From: an uncultured Planctomycetaceae bacterium
GTDB lineage: Bacteria; Planctomycetota; Planctomycetia; Planctomycetales; Planctomycetaceae
Reading direction: 5' to 3'
Length of the DNA: 10,667 bases
NCBI GenBank assembly: GCA_937975745.1
Contig: CALJUK010000348.1
Coordinates: 1-10,667, forward strand
The translations under genes were made by a program, and so were the position numbers. The notes beneath the pieces were generated by a model. That model was not told the origin of the DNA. It did not search any database and worked only from the letters and a program-made list of their open reading frames with translations. Below are positions 1 through 7,023 of this stretch, piece after piece; the first letter of the stretch is position 1, and each line of letters begins with the position of its first letter.

Positions 1-250
1 CTGCGGATCCATTGATGAGAATCTCGATATTCCCGCCGTTGGCGCGAATGGTGGTGTTGTCGTCGTCCGTTAAGTCAACGGTCAGTTCCCCGCCGGCCAG
101 GCTGATGCTGGAGAGCATGATGCGTTCTTCGAATGTCTCGACGATCGCAGCGGGGTTGACGTGCCTTGCTCCGCGTCGGACTCGCCGGCGGTGAGGAGGC
201 CTGATCGAGAGCCGTTGCAACAAGAGGGATCGCCAGTCATTCAGCCTCAT
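1..250 (-). CDS. N-terminal fragment of a large exported planctomycete protein with a LEPR-XLL-like motif
   Basis: The frame is open from ATG at 250 to the left edge (83 codons, no stop), so only the N-terminus is present. A GAGG Shine-Dalgarno element lies about 7 bases before the ATG. Residues 17-30 are very arginine-rich (RPPHRRRVRRGARH). They are followed by FEERIMLSS at 40-48, which resembles the LEPR-XLL motif found near the start of many large secreted or surface planctomycete proteins. After it the sequence turns into short beta-prone, Asp/Asn/Gly-rich segments (about 50-83), as at the beginning of repeat-rich adhesin or autotransporter-like proteins. Known of the family: the motif marks very long proteins with beta-rich repeats, and its exact sorting role is not established. 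Inferred: export to the cell envelope or outside. The substrate or function cannot be told from this fragment. It is divergent from the sulfatase gene. Confidence 0.72.
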   Translation of the reverse strand, partial: MRLNDWRSLLLQRLSIRPPHRRRVRRGARHVNPAAIVETFEERIMLSSISLAGGELTVDLTDDDNTTIRANGGNIEILINGSA

Positions 251-463
251 GAGAACACCTCGTTCCGTCAGTGGGTTCCAGAAACCGTTTCAAAATGGAT
301 GTGGTTGTTGGTTGCACGGTTTCCCTGGTGCTTCGGTTGAAAATCAGGGGCGGGCGAGTACTCCTCTTCGAGTGTGAGATGTCGGATGCGTCGTCGAGTC
401 CCAGAGGTCGGTATCAGTTTCCATGTTGGGTTGGACGGCCGTTGGTTGGCCGACGGACAGACA

Positions 464-498
464 TCGTGCAGTCGGGCGTGGGACTGATCGCTGCACGA
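464..498. repeat. inverted repeat, 8-bp arms
   Basis: TCGTGCAG (464-471) and CTGCACGA (491-498) are perfect reverse complements with a 19-base spacer. An alternative inner stem, CAGTC (469-473) with GACTG (482-486), shares bases with the outer stem, so the two pairings exclude each other at 469-471. It lies 214 bases upstream of the minus-strand start at 250 and could be in its leader. Function is unknown and chance is possible. Confidence 0.35.
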
Positions 499-702
499 CG
501 CCTCCGGACAAAACCCCGTCGAACGCTTGAAACGCCAACTGGAAGGCAGGTGGTCTGCTAGGACACGCGGCCCGTCAAGGCTCCTAAGCGACGCCAAGAT
601 GTATGTGTGAATTCGTCAATCATCCATGATGAGTTGGCGAGCATGATTATAAGGCACGATAACGTGGCCAGACGAATATGAATGTTCTTTTTTTTCGAGG
701 GT

Positions 703-793
703 GTTCGCTGTGGCCAATCACCGAAGAGCGAACGCTGTGGCGAACAAGCTCAACGAGTTCTTTTGATTCTGTGGAATGCAATAACATCCACAG
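703..793. repeat. cluster of two hairpin-forming inverted repeats with a short direct repeat
   Basis: GTTCGCT (703-709) pairs with AGCGAAC (727-733). An overlapping alternative is TGTTCGC (702-708) with GCGAACA (740-746). The nine bases CGCTGTGGC occur at 706-714 and again at 733-741. A second hairpin follows: CTGTGGA (769-775) with TCCACAG (787-793), extended inside the loop by TG/CA. No T run follows any of these stems on either strand, so they do not look like intrinsic terminators. The block lies in the AT-rich half of the intergenic region. Confidence 0.4.
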
Positions 794-955
794 CAGTTTC
801 GCTACCACGCGAGTAATAGCCACGTAAGTTAGTGGTGTCGTGCGGACATGTCTATGTGTCTTTTTGTGATATTGCTGGAAGTCACGGTGTCTTTTGAAGG
901 AAGAATGGGCCGTGGTTCGTTGCGAGTCGATTCTATGTCATTGTAATTACACACG

Positions 956-978
956 GTATCACTGCGGTGCAGTGGTGC
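956..978 (+). repeat. hairpin with a three-base loop
   Basis: CACTGC (960-965) and GCAGTG (969-974) are perfect reverse complements around GGT. The stem can extend outward to 956/978 with two G-U pairs when read as plus-strand RNA. It starts just where a transcript from the weak promoter-like pair at 920-947 would begin. No function is known. Confidence 0.35.
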
Positions 979-1011
979 AGATAGTGGTAGCCTTATTTTG
1001 CTAACCAAGGG

Positions 1012-1033
1012 GTGTGACAGGATCTTGTCACAC
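1012..1033. promoter_or_regulatory. perfect 8-bp inverted repeat, operator-like
   Basis: GTGTGACA (1012-1019) and TGTCACAC (1026-1033) are perfect reverse complements with a six-base spacer, giving a 22-base dyad. The half-site resembles the TGTGA-type arms bound by helix-turn-helix dimers such as the CRP/FNR family, but the spacing and second half were not checked against any matrix. No T run follows on either side, so a terminator is unlikely. It lies 502 bases before the sulfatase start. Confidence 0.45.
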
Positions 1034-1379
1034 GTATTGAAAGTTGGGAGAAAAAGTGTGAGAGGGAAGAAGGTCGGCGGGAAAGACCTGCGGAACGCGG
1101 GAGGACTTCGGCGAGAAATGCGGCCAAGGGGATGCCCTGGCTGTCGGAGGCTTTGTCGGCGACCCGGTCTTGCGAAGACGTGGCGACTGTGCGCGTCAAG
1201 ACATCGCGGATTTTCATCTCAGCTTGGCCCCCGTGTGAGGCCGACTTTTTGCTTCGGCTTATCCCATTCATGTTTCGGGCGTGTGCAGTCGTCGTCAGCG
1301 TCCTGCTCAAAGAGGAGGAGCTCACAACGAACGGTGCGATCACCCGAGGCGCCATTTCGCTGCTGCGGACTCGCCAACG

Positions 1380-1408
1380 TTGACCGCAGTCTGGTTCACT
1401 ACGATACT
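1380..1408 (+). promoter_or_regulatory. candidate sigma70-type promoter of the sulfatase gene
   Basis: TTGACC (1380-1385, five of six matches to the -35 consensus) is followed after 17 bases by GATACT (1403-1408, four of six matches to the -10 consensus). Transcription would start near 1415, leaving a leader of about 120 bases before the ATG at 1535. This is a pattern match only. Confidence 0.35.
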
Positions 1409-1534
1409 GAGTCAGGACACGAAGGCCAGCTTGGACACACGAGTCCACACGGTGCGCACGATTCGTGCGCTGATTGCCAAAACCCTGAGTCCGTTCACAC
1501 CCAGAGTCCATTCACTCTGCGAAAGTAAGGATCA

Positions 1535-3664
1535 ATGAACCAGCTTCCGAAATGTCGCCTCTCAGTCGTCGTCCTTTTGTCTTCCGTCTTGCTCTCGATG
1601 AACGCGGCAGGTGTGTGTGCGGCAGCGGAAGAATCAGCGCGGCCCAATATTGTCGTCGTCCTGTCAGATGATCTGGGCTACGGAGACATTGGCTGCTTCG
1701 GGAGTCCTGAGATCAAGACGCCCGCGCTCGACAAATTTGCCAGCGAAGGTGTCAAACTGACAAGCTGCTATGCCGCCGCACCGAATTGTTCGCCGGCTCG
1801 GACCGGATTGATGACCGGCCGGACACCCTACCGCGTCGGCGTCCACAACTGGATTCCGATGCTTTCGCCGGTCCACGTTCGTAGGCAGGAAATCACCGTT
1901 GCGACCCTACTTCGGCAGGCTGGATACGCCACCTGTCACGTCGGGAAGTGGCACATGAACGGGATGTTCAATATGGTGGGCCAGCCGCAGCCCTCCGATC
2001 ACGGCTTCGACTACTGGTTTTCGACCCAGAACAACGCACTCCCGAATCACCACAACCCCGAAAACTTTGTCCGCAATGGTGTCCCGGTTGGACCGCTGGA
2101 AGGTTATGCGGCCGACCTGGTTGTCGAGGAGGCCGTGTCCTGGTTGAGAGAGAAACGTGATCCCAGCAAGCCCTTCTTCCTGTATGTCTGTTTTCACGAA
2201 CCGCACGAGCCGATCGCCACGGATCCGAAATATGCGGCCATGTATCCCTCGGACACTCCTTCAAAGTCGGCTCATCACGGCAACGTCACGCAGCTGGACC
2301 ACTCTTTCTGCCGTCTAATGGAGACTCTCGATGATCTGAACCTGCGGGAGAACACCTTCGTGATGTTCACCAGTGATAACGGACCAGCCATCACCACCAG
2401 GCATCCGCATGGCTCGTCCGGTCCGCTGCGCATGCACAAGGGGCACTTGTATGAAGGGGGAATTCGCGTTCCAGGCATCGTTCGCTGGCCGGGACAGACA
2501 CAGGCTGGGAGTGTGATTGACGAGCCGATCTCGGGGGTCGATCTGCTCCCCACCGTCTGCGACATCGTGAATATCCCCGCGCCAGATGATCGGCGACTGG
2601 ATGGTCAAAGCGTCATCCCGGTGTTGACCGGGAATGACTACAAGCGGACGAAACCATGGTATTGGCAGTTCAACTACGCCCGTTCCAAGCCAAAGGTTGC
2701 CATGCGGCTGGGCCGCTGGAAAGTCGTCGCAGACTTGACTACGCCGGTTCCGCAATCTCGCAACGGCCTCACACAGCTCGATCGGGACTCGGTCAAGAAA
2801 GGGGAACCGACTGATTTCGAGTTGTACGACCTGCTGTCCGACGTCGGTGAGACAACCAACCTGGCGAACTCAGAGATCGAACATCTGGGACGGCTGTCAG
2901 CGCTGCTGAAGGACCTGCACTTCGACGTCTGTGCTGAAAGCCCGGTCTGGCCAGACTGGGAGTTCGCCCGTTACGAAGGGCAGCGGATCACCTACCCCGA
3001 AGAACCCACCTTCCCAGTTCCGCCGCCAAATCCTCCCGAAGGAATGGTTGCATTGTTCGACGGCAAGACATTGGACGGCTGGGAACGCAACGGCGGCGTC
3101 GCGACCTATCGCGTGGAAGATGGTGCGATTGTTGGCCAGACAACCGAAGGAAGCCCAAACACCTTTCTCTGTAAGGGGCCTTTCAGCGACTTCGATTTGC
3201 AGTTGGAAGTTCTCTGCGATCCTCGTTTGAATTCGGGTATCCAGATTCGCAGTCACGTCTACTCCGAAGACACGCCGCAGGAATCGCAGCCGAAACGCGT
3301 TCGGCCGGCTGGTACGGTGTATGGTTACCAGTGTGAGATTGCCGCTCACGACGTGCATCAGGCCGGCAACTTCTGGGACGAAGCCCGTCGCACCAAATGG
3401 CTGGATGATATCTCGGGTCGGCCGGGGGCTCCCGAAGCCTATAAGGACCACCAGTGGAACCATTACCGAATCGTAGCCCAGGGGAATCGAATTCGGTCAT
3501 GGGTGAACGGTGTTCCCTGTGCTGACTTTCGCGATGACCTCGACAAATCGGGCTTCATCGGGCTGCAGGTGCACGGCATCAAGGCGGGAACCGGCCCGTA
3601 CGAAGTCCGGTGGCGGAATATCTTCATCCGCGAATTGAAGCCCGGAGAAAAAGTCGACGATTGA
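1535..3664 (+). CDS. secreted sulfatase fused to a DUF1080 (3-keto-disaccharide hydrolase) domain
   Basis: This 709-residue protein is a type I sulfatase with a C-terminal DUF1080 domain. A signal peptide spans about 1-31 (hydrophobic 9-22, likely cut after CAAA). In the sulfatase domain (about 36-460) I see Asp45-Asp46 for the metal, CSPAR at 85-89 followed by TG, GKWH at 137-140, the HEPH box at 221-224, Asp281-Asn282 and Lys302. Cys85 is the residue expected to become formylglycine. All key residues are present, so it should be active in hydrolysing sulfate esters, probably on a polysaccharide outside the cytoplasm. A Pro-rich linker (about 489-501) leads to DUF1080 (about 502-702; ALFDGKTLDGW at 506-516, then a concanavalin-like beta-rich fold). 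DUF1080 members are known to act on 3-keto-glycosides, but the substrate here is unknown. An in-frame TAA at 1526-1528 makes ATG 1535 the first start; AAGGA lies three bases upstream. It has its own promoter candidate and is not clearly co-transcribed with purD. Confidence 0.93.
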   Translation: MNQLPKCRLSVVVLLSSVLLSMNAAGVCAAAEESARPNIVVVLSDDLGYGDIGCFGSPEIKTPALDKFASEGVKLTSCYAAAPNCSPARTGLMTGRTPYRVGVHNWIPMLSPVHVRRQEITVATLLRQAGYATCHVGKWHMNGMFNMVGQPQPSDHGFDYWFSTQNNALPNHHNPENFVRNGVPVGPLEGYAADLVVEEAVSWLREKRDPSKPFFLYVCFHEPHEPIATDPKYAAMYPSDTPSKSAHHGNVTQLDHSFCRLMETLDDLNLRENTFVMFTSDNGPAITTRHPHGSSGPLRMHKGHLYEGGIRVPGIVRWPGQTQAGSVIDEPISGVDLLPTVCDIVNIPAPDDRRLDGQSVIPVLTGNDYKRTKPWYWQFNYARSKPKVAMRLGRWKVVADLTTPVPQSRNGLTQLDRDSVKKGEPTDFELYDLLSDVGETTNLANSEIEHLGRLSALLKDLHFDVCAESPVWPDWEFARYEGQRITYPEEPTFPVPPPNPPEGMVALFDGKTLDGWERNGGVATYRVEDGAIVGQTTEGSPNTFLCKGPFSDFDLQLEVLCDPRLNSGIQIRSHVYSEDTPQESQPKRVRPAGTVYGYQCEIAAHDVHQAGNFWDEARRTKWLDDISGRPGAPEAYKDHQWNHYRIVAQGNRIRSWVNGVPCADFRDDLDKSGFIGLQVHGIKAGTGPYEVRWRNIFIRELKPGEKVDD

Positions 3665-3689
3665 GCGCCGACCAGATCCGCCATGTTAC

Positions 3690-3719
3690 ATGACGCGGCG
3701 GTGGCCACGTTGCTATACT
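3690..3719 (+). promoter_or_regulatory. candidate purD promoter with extended -10
   Basis: An extended -10, TGC followed by TATACT (3714-3719, five of six matches), is preceded by ATGACG (3690-3695, four of six matches to -35) with an 18-base spacer. The predicted start near 3726 gives a leader of roughly 54 bases before the purD ATG. It suggests that purD is transcribed independently of the sulfatase gene, whose stop is only 26 bases before the -35 box. Confidence 0.5.
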
Positions 3720-3779
3720 TCAGCCCTTGGGCCTCCGTCGGGAGTTGTCGGTCGTGTTTTCTCAATCGGGTGAGTCGCA

Positions 3780-5060
3780 ATGAAGGTGTTAGTTGTCGGT
3801 CAAGGAGGGCGAGAACACGCTCTGGTCTGGAAGCTCAGTCAGTCGCCCAAAGTGCAAAGGGTGTATTGTGCCCCGGGAAATGCCGGGACGGCACTCGACG
3901 GCGAGAATGTCGATATCGCGGCCATGGACGTTGACCGGCTGTTGAAGTTCGCCCAGACCCAGGGGATCGACCTGACAATCGTTGGGCCAGAAGCACCTCT
4001 GGTCGCCGGAATTGTCGATGCGTTCGAAAAAGCCGGTCTGAAGGTGTTTGGCCCCAGCAAGGCGGCCGCCCAACTCGAAGGAAGCAAGGCGTTCGCCAAA
4101 GAAATTATGCGGAAGGCGAACGTTCCGACGGCCAAGTCCGAGGTGTTTCACGACGCCCGTTCGGCGATCAGTTTCCTTGAAGATCGCGAGGAACTGCCGC
4201 TGGTTGTCAAAGCAGACGGATTGGCGGCCGGAAAGGGTGTCTTCGTCTGTAGCACACGGGATGAAGCGATCGATGCTGTCAACCAACTGATGGTCAAGCA
4301 GGTCTTCGGCAAGGCCGGCGGGAAGATTGTCATCGAAGAACGGCTGATTGGGCAGGAAGCCAGCATCCTGGCGATTACCGATGGGCGGACAATCATTCCC
4401 TTGGAAGCCTCGCAGGATCACAAACCGGCCTACGATGGCGACACGGGCCCCAACACGGGGGGCATGGGGGCCTATTCTCCGACGCCCATTGTCACGCCAG
4501 AATTGATGGACGACATCGTCGAGCGAATTCTGATCCCCACGATCCACAGCATGAACAATGATGGTTGCCGCTTCAAAGGAGTCCTGTACGCCGGGCTGAT
4601 GCTGACGGCACAAGGCCCTCGTGTGCTGGAGTTCAACGTTCGACTGGGTGATCCCGAAGCGCAACCCGTACTCATGCGGCTGAAGTCGGACTTGGCGGAC
4701 GTACTCATGGCGGCGGCATCTGGCCAGTTGGGGCGCATTGAATCGTTGGAGTGGGACCCCCGGCCGGCTGTTTGCGTGGTGATGGCCTCAGAAGGCTACC
4801 CGGGAGAATACACCAAGGGGCATCCGATCCGCGGACTCGCGGAGGCGGACGCGCTCGCCGACGTGAAGGTCTTTCATGCTGGCACAACGCCGCGTGGCGA
4901 GGAAGTCGTCAACGATGGGGGCCGGGTGCTCGGTGTCACGGCTCTCGGCGAGACGATCGCCCATGCCAAACGCCGTGCTTACGAAGCGGTCAAATGCATC
5001 CGCTGGAACGGCGCCTGGTGCCGGAAGGATATTTCCGACAAAGCCCGCGACATGGTCTGA
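3780..5060 (+). CDS. purD: phosphoribosylamine--glycine ligase (GAR synthetase)
   Basis: PurD catalyses the ATP-dependent joining of glycine to 5-phosphoribosylamine, the second step of de novo purine synthesis, in the cytoplasm. The 426 residues match the usual single-domain bacterial length. The N-terminal domain starts MKVLVVGQGGREHAL. VGPEAPL lies at 68-74. The ATP-grasp part has VVKADGLAAGKGV (142-154), a glycine-rich ATP loop. PNTGGMGAYSP (224-234) and the PurD signature RLGDPEAQ (288-295) follow. The C-terminal domain includes VMASEGYPG (334-342). No residue looks missing. The start is ATG 3780, because an in-frame TGA sits at 3771-3773; the Shine-Dalgarno is weak (GGGTGAG). No other purine gene is in the window, so it appears to stand alone. 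It is convergent with the helicase gene. Confidence 0.97.
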   Translation: MKVLVVGQGGREHALVWKLSQSPKVQRVYCAPGNAGTALDGENVDIAAMDVDRLLKFAQTQGIDLTIVGPEAPLVAGIVDAFEKAGLKVFGPSKAAAQLEGSKAFAKEIMRKANVPTAKSEVFHDARSAISFLEDREELPLVVKADGLAAGKGVFVCSTRDEAIDAVNQLMVKQVFGKAGGKIVIEERLIGQEASILAITDGRTIIPLEASQDHKPAYDGDTGPNTGGMGAYSPTPIVTPELMDDIVERILIPTIHSMNNDGCRFKGVLYAGLMLTAQGPRVLEFNVRLGDPEAQPVLMRLKSDLADVLMAAASGQLGRIESLEWDPRPAVCVVMASEGYPGEYTKGHPIRGLAEADALADVKVFHAGTTPRGEEVVNDGGRVLGVTALGETIAHAKRRAYEAVKCIRWNGAWCRKDISDKARDMV

Positions 5061-5241
5061 CGCCTGGCTGGGGGCGAGATTGGTTGGATGCGGGATTCAT
5101 TGGGCTGGAGCGACCGGCAGTTTATCGGGCCGCAGTCCATCGGACAGCGCGTTCACTTAGGGCCCACTGCCCTCGAAGCGGTTCCAAAACCTCTGTGTGC
5201 TTCGTCTTCGTCCTGTGAATGCTGGCCGAAGACTCGCCACC

Positions 5242-5261
5242 AACCGGTTTTGAAACTGGTT
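5242..5261. repeat. near-perfect palindrome in the convergent purD/helicase junction
   Basis: AACCGG (5242-5247) pairs with CTGGTT (5256-5261) with one G-T pair, and the inner TTT/AAA continue the symmetry to a tight centre. A second short stem, AGGGC (5159-5163) with GCCCT (5169-5173), lies nearer purD. Neither has a following T run on either strand, so if they end transcription it would not be by the classical intrinsic mechanism. The rest of 5061-5349 shows no gene. Confidence 0.35.
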
Positions 5262-5349
5262 CTCCAGAGTACCGGCTTCTGGCGGCGCAATCTGCCCGAT
5301 TCGCAGATTATTCAGCGTTCAAACGCCGCACAGTTGTCGGCAATGCGGA

Positions 5350-6591
5350 CTAGACGATGCCCGCACCAAAGCCTTCATCGACCTCGAAACTTTCGTATGA
5401 CGGCCCCTGCTTGTCTTCGACGGTTGGTCGCGGTTTCGACTCCTGGCCACGAAAGTTCTCGACTTCATAGGGCTGCAGGAGTTGGTTGATCCGCTGTTCA
5501 ATCCCGGTCAACTGGCTGCCTTCACCGGGCCGCACCAGCGTGAATGCGCGGCCAATACGGCGATCGGACGCCATCCGGCCGGTTCGTCCGACGCGGTGCA
5601 CGTAGTCATCCGGGTCTTCGGGGATGTCGTAATTGATAATGTGTGAAACGCTGCTGACATCAATTCCGCGGCCGACGACGTCGGTCGCAATCAACAACCG
5701 AACCCGTCCGGCCCGGAAGTCCTTCATCACGCGGTCGCGTTTCTGTTGCGGCAGGTCGCCGTGGATCGCTGCCACCGAATCCAGCCGACCGGAGAAACGG
5801 TTGTATAACTCGTCGGCTCCACGCTTGGTTCGGGTGAAGACAATCGCCTGAGACGGGCGTTCCTGTAAGAGCAACTTGACGAGCGCTTCCAATTTCTTTC
5901 GGGGAGGAACCGTGACGTAATACTGGTCGATTGTGTCGACAACGACCTGCTTGGCCGACTTGTCGATCCGAACAGGGGCCGTCATAAAGCGGTCGGCCAA
6001 CCGTTGGATGGGTGGCTCCATCGTCGCTGACAGCAACAGGGTTTGTCTTTTCGCGGGACAGCGTTTGAGAATTTTCTCGATATCGATCCGGAATCCGATG
6101 TCCAGCATGCGGTCCGCCTCGTCGAGCACGACAAAACGAACATCACTCAGATCCAGATTGCGACGATTGATTAGATCAAGAATACGTCCTGGCGTTCCGA
6201 CAGCCACATGAGCCCCCGCACGTAGCGAGTCGATCTGCGAGCGGATCGGTCGACCACCGACAATGAGCACCTCGCGGCAAGGACGATCGCCAGCCAGCCG
6301 ACGAAATTCCGAGGCAACCTGCTCGCTCAATTCGCGAGTCGGTGCCACGACTAACGCCTGCACGCGGTCCGTCTTGTCGTAATCGAGTTTTTCCAAGATC
6401 GGTAGGGCGAAAGCGGCCGTCTTGCCTGTTCCGGTCCTGGCCTGCCCGACACAATCGCGGCCGCTGATTGCCACCGGAATGAGGGCTGCCTGGATGGGAC
6501 TCGGCTTTTCGTAGCCTGCCTGCTCAATTGCTGTCAGAGACGTCGTCGACAAGCCAAGTTCTGCGAATGACTTACTGCTTGGTTCTGCCAC
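5350..6591 (-). CDS. DEAD-box ATP-dependent RNA helicase, RhlE-like
   Basis: This is a DEAD-box RNA helicase that would unwind RNA or remodel RNA-protein complexes, for example in ribosome assembly or RNA decay. From the GTG at 6591 it has 413 residues. In order: Q motif with Phe9 and KPSPIQ (29-34), Walker A ARTGTGKT (51-58), PTREL (84-88), TPGR (133-136), DEAD (157-160), SAT (188-190), ATDVVGRGID (302-311) and HRVGRTGR (332-339). A short acidic tail replaces the long basic C-terminal extension of many RhlE proteins. The start is uncertain: the frame stays open upstream to a TTG at 6855, which would add 88 residues, but there is no ATG before the core. The extra stretch (Arg/Pro/Asn-rich) does not look like a domain. 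GTG 6591 puts the Q motif at the usual distance from the N-terminus but lacks a Shine-Dalgarno. The stop is TAG at 5352-5350. Confidence 0.93.
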   Translation of the reverse strand: MAEPSSKSFAELGLSTTSLTAIEQAGYEKPSPIQAALIPVAISGRDCVGQARTGTGKTAAFALPILEKLDYDKTDRVQALVVAPTRELSEQVASEFRRLAGDRPCREVLIVGGRPIRSQIDSLRAGAHVAVGTPGRILDLINRRNLDLSDVRFVVLDEADRMLDIGFRIDIEKILKRCPAKRQTLLLSATMEPPIQRLADRFMTAPVRIDKSAKQVVVDTIDQYYVTVPPRKKLEALVKLLLQERPSQAIVFTRTKRGADELYNRFSGRLDSVAAIHGDLPQQKRDRVMKDFRAGRVRLLIATDVVGRGIDVSSVSHIINYDIPEDPDDYVHRVGRTGRMASDRRIGRAFTLVRPGEGSQLTGIEQRINQLLQPYEVENFRGQESKPRPTVEDKQGPSYESFEVDEGFGAGIV

Positions 6592-7023
6592 CGGATTGAC
6601 TGCCGCTGCGTCGTCTTCCTGTGAAATGCCTGTAATGGTACTCAGAGGTCTGTTTCCGTCCGTTGAGAAGTTGTTGGCGTGACGTCTGCACGCTTGGTTC
6701 TTGCGAAGCCAACCGACTCGATTGGCTCTCGATGTTTTCGTCGGGTGAGAGCGACCTGCGGGATCAAAACGGCTCGTTGCTGCGTTTTCCGGCGGTCGAT
6801 CCTGACGAGGAATGTACGAATGAAGCCTCCTCAGCGATGGTCCTGGCGAACACAACGCGATGTGTCGTCAAAGCCCTGCTGGACTTAGCTTAGGGAAAGG
6901 ATAGCGGTCGGAGCAATTTCGGTCAATTGCTCTCAGTGCGTCCTGTGACGTGTGTTGCGATGTAAGTGTTTGTGTAGATGTTGTTTATGTTCATTCCGTT
7001 TGGGCGCGACCGGCCGGCAGACT
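6592..7023 (-). other. leader or alternative N-terminal region of the helicase gene, after ftsH
   Basis: This gap lies between the ftsH stop and the favoured helicase start. It contains the promoter and inverted repeat at 6898-6932. If that promoter is used and translation starts at 6591, the leader is about 300 bases. Known: some DEAD-box helicase mRNAs in other bacteria have long autoregulated leaders; that this one does is inference. An exact AGGAGG is read on the minus strand at about 6832-6827 but is followed by no ATG, GTG or TTG at normal spacing. A TTG at 6855, 36 bases after the predicted transcription start, is the alternative translation start. Confidence 0.45.
6898..6932 (-). promoter_or_regulatory. 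candidate helicase promoter overlapped by a perfect inverted repeat
   Basis: On the minus strand TTGACC (6926-6921, five of six matches to -35) is followed by exactly 17 bases and TATCCT (6903-6898, four of six matches to -10). A perfect dyad, GAGCAATT (6911-6918) and AATTGCTC (6925-6932) with a six-base spacer, lies over the -35 box and part of the spacer. That is the position expected for a repressor operator. A plain hairpin ending ftsH transcripts is the alternative, but no T run follows it. Confidence 0.5.

Larger units (their letters stand above)
251..1534. other. 1.28 kb divergent intergenic region without a convincing gene
   Basis: This stretch separates two divergent genes for exported proteins. 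Open frames exist on both strands in the right half (998-1528 plus, 993-1511 minus), but they overlap each other, are rich in Arg, Ser and Cys, and show no recognisable domain. The left half (about 600-960) is clearly more AT-rich than the genes and carries an 8-base T run at 688-695. Inverted repeats are seen at 464-498, 703-733, 769-793, 956-978 and 1012-1033. A promoter-like pair for the plus strand is TTGCGA (920-925) with TGTAAT (942-947), spacer 16. A better one is at 1380-1408. A nine-base direct repeat GTGTCTTTT occurs at 856-864 and 887-895. The region could hold regulatory sites, an untranslated leader or a small RNA; the sequence alone does not decide. Confidence 0.6.

Noticed and set aside
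683..696. T run as an intrinsic terminator
   Set aside because: The only stem before it is five weak AT-rich pairs, and no gene ends upstream on the plus strand.
678..827. 49-codon plus-strand frame over the AT-rich hairpin block
   Set aside because: No Shine-Dalgarno, no domain, and it runs through the inverted repeats; its composition is not coding-like.
998..1528. 176-codon plus-strand frame just before, and in frame with, the sulfatase
   Set aside because: It ends at a TAA two codons before the sulfatase ATG, is rich in Arg, Cys and Ser, has no domain and overlaps an equally long frame on the other strand.
3789..4664. 291-codon minus-strand frame inside purD
   Set aside because: It is a shadow of purD, whose frame carries all family motifs; the antisense product has no recognisable domain.
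5242..5261. Bidirectional intrinsic terminator for purD and the helicase gene
   Set aside because: The palindrome is real, but neither strand shows a following T run, so it is listed only as a repeat.
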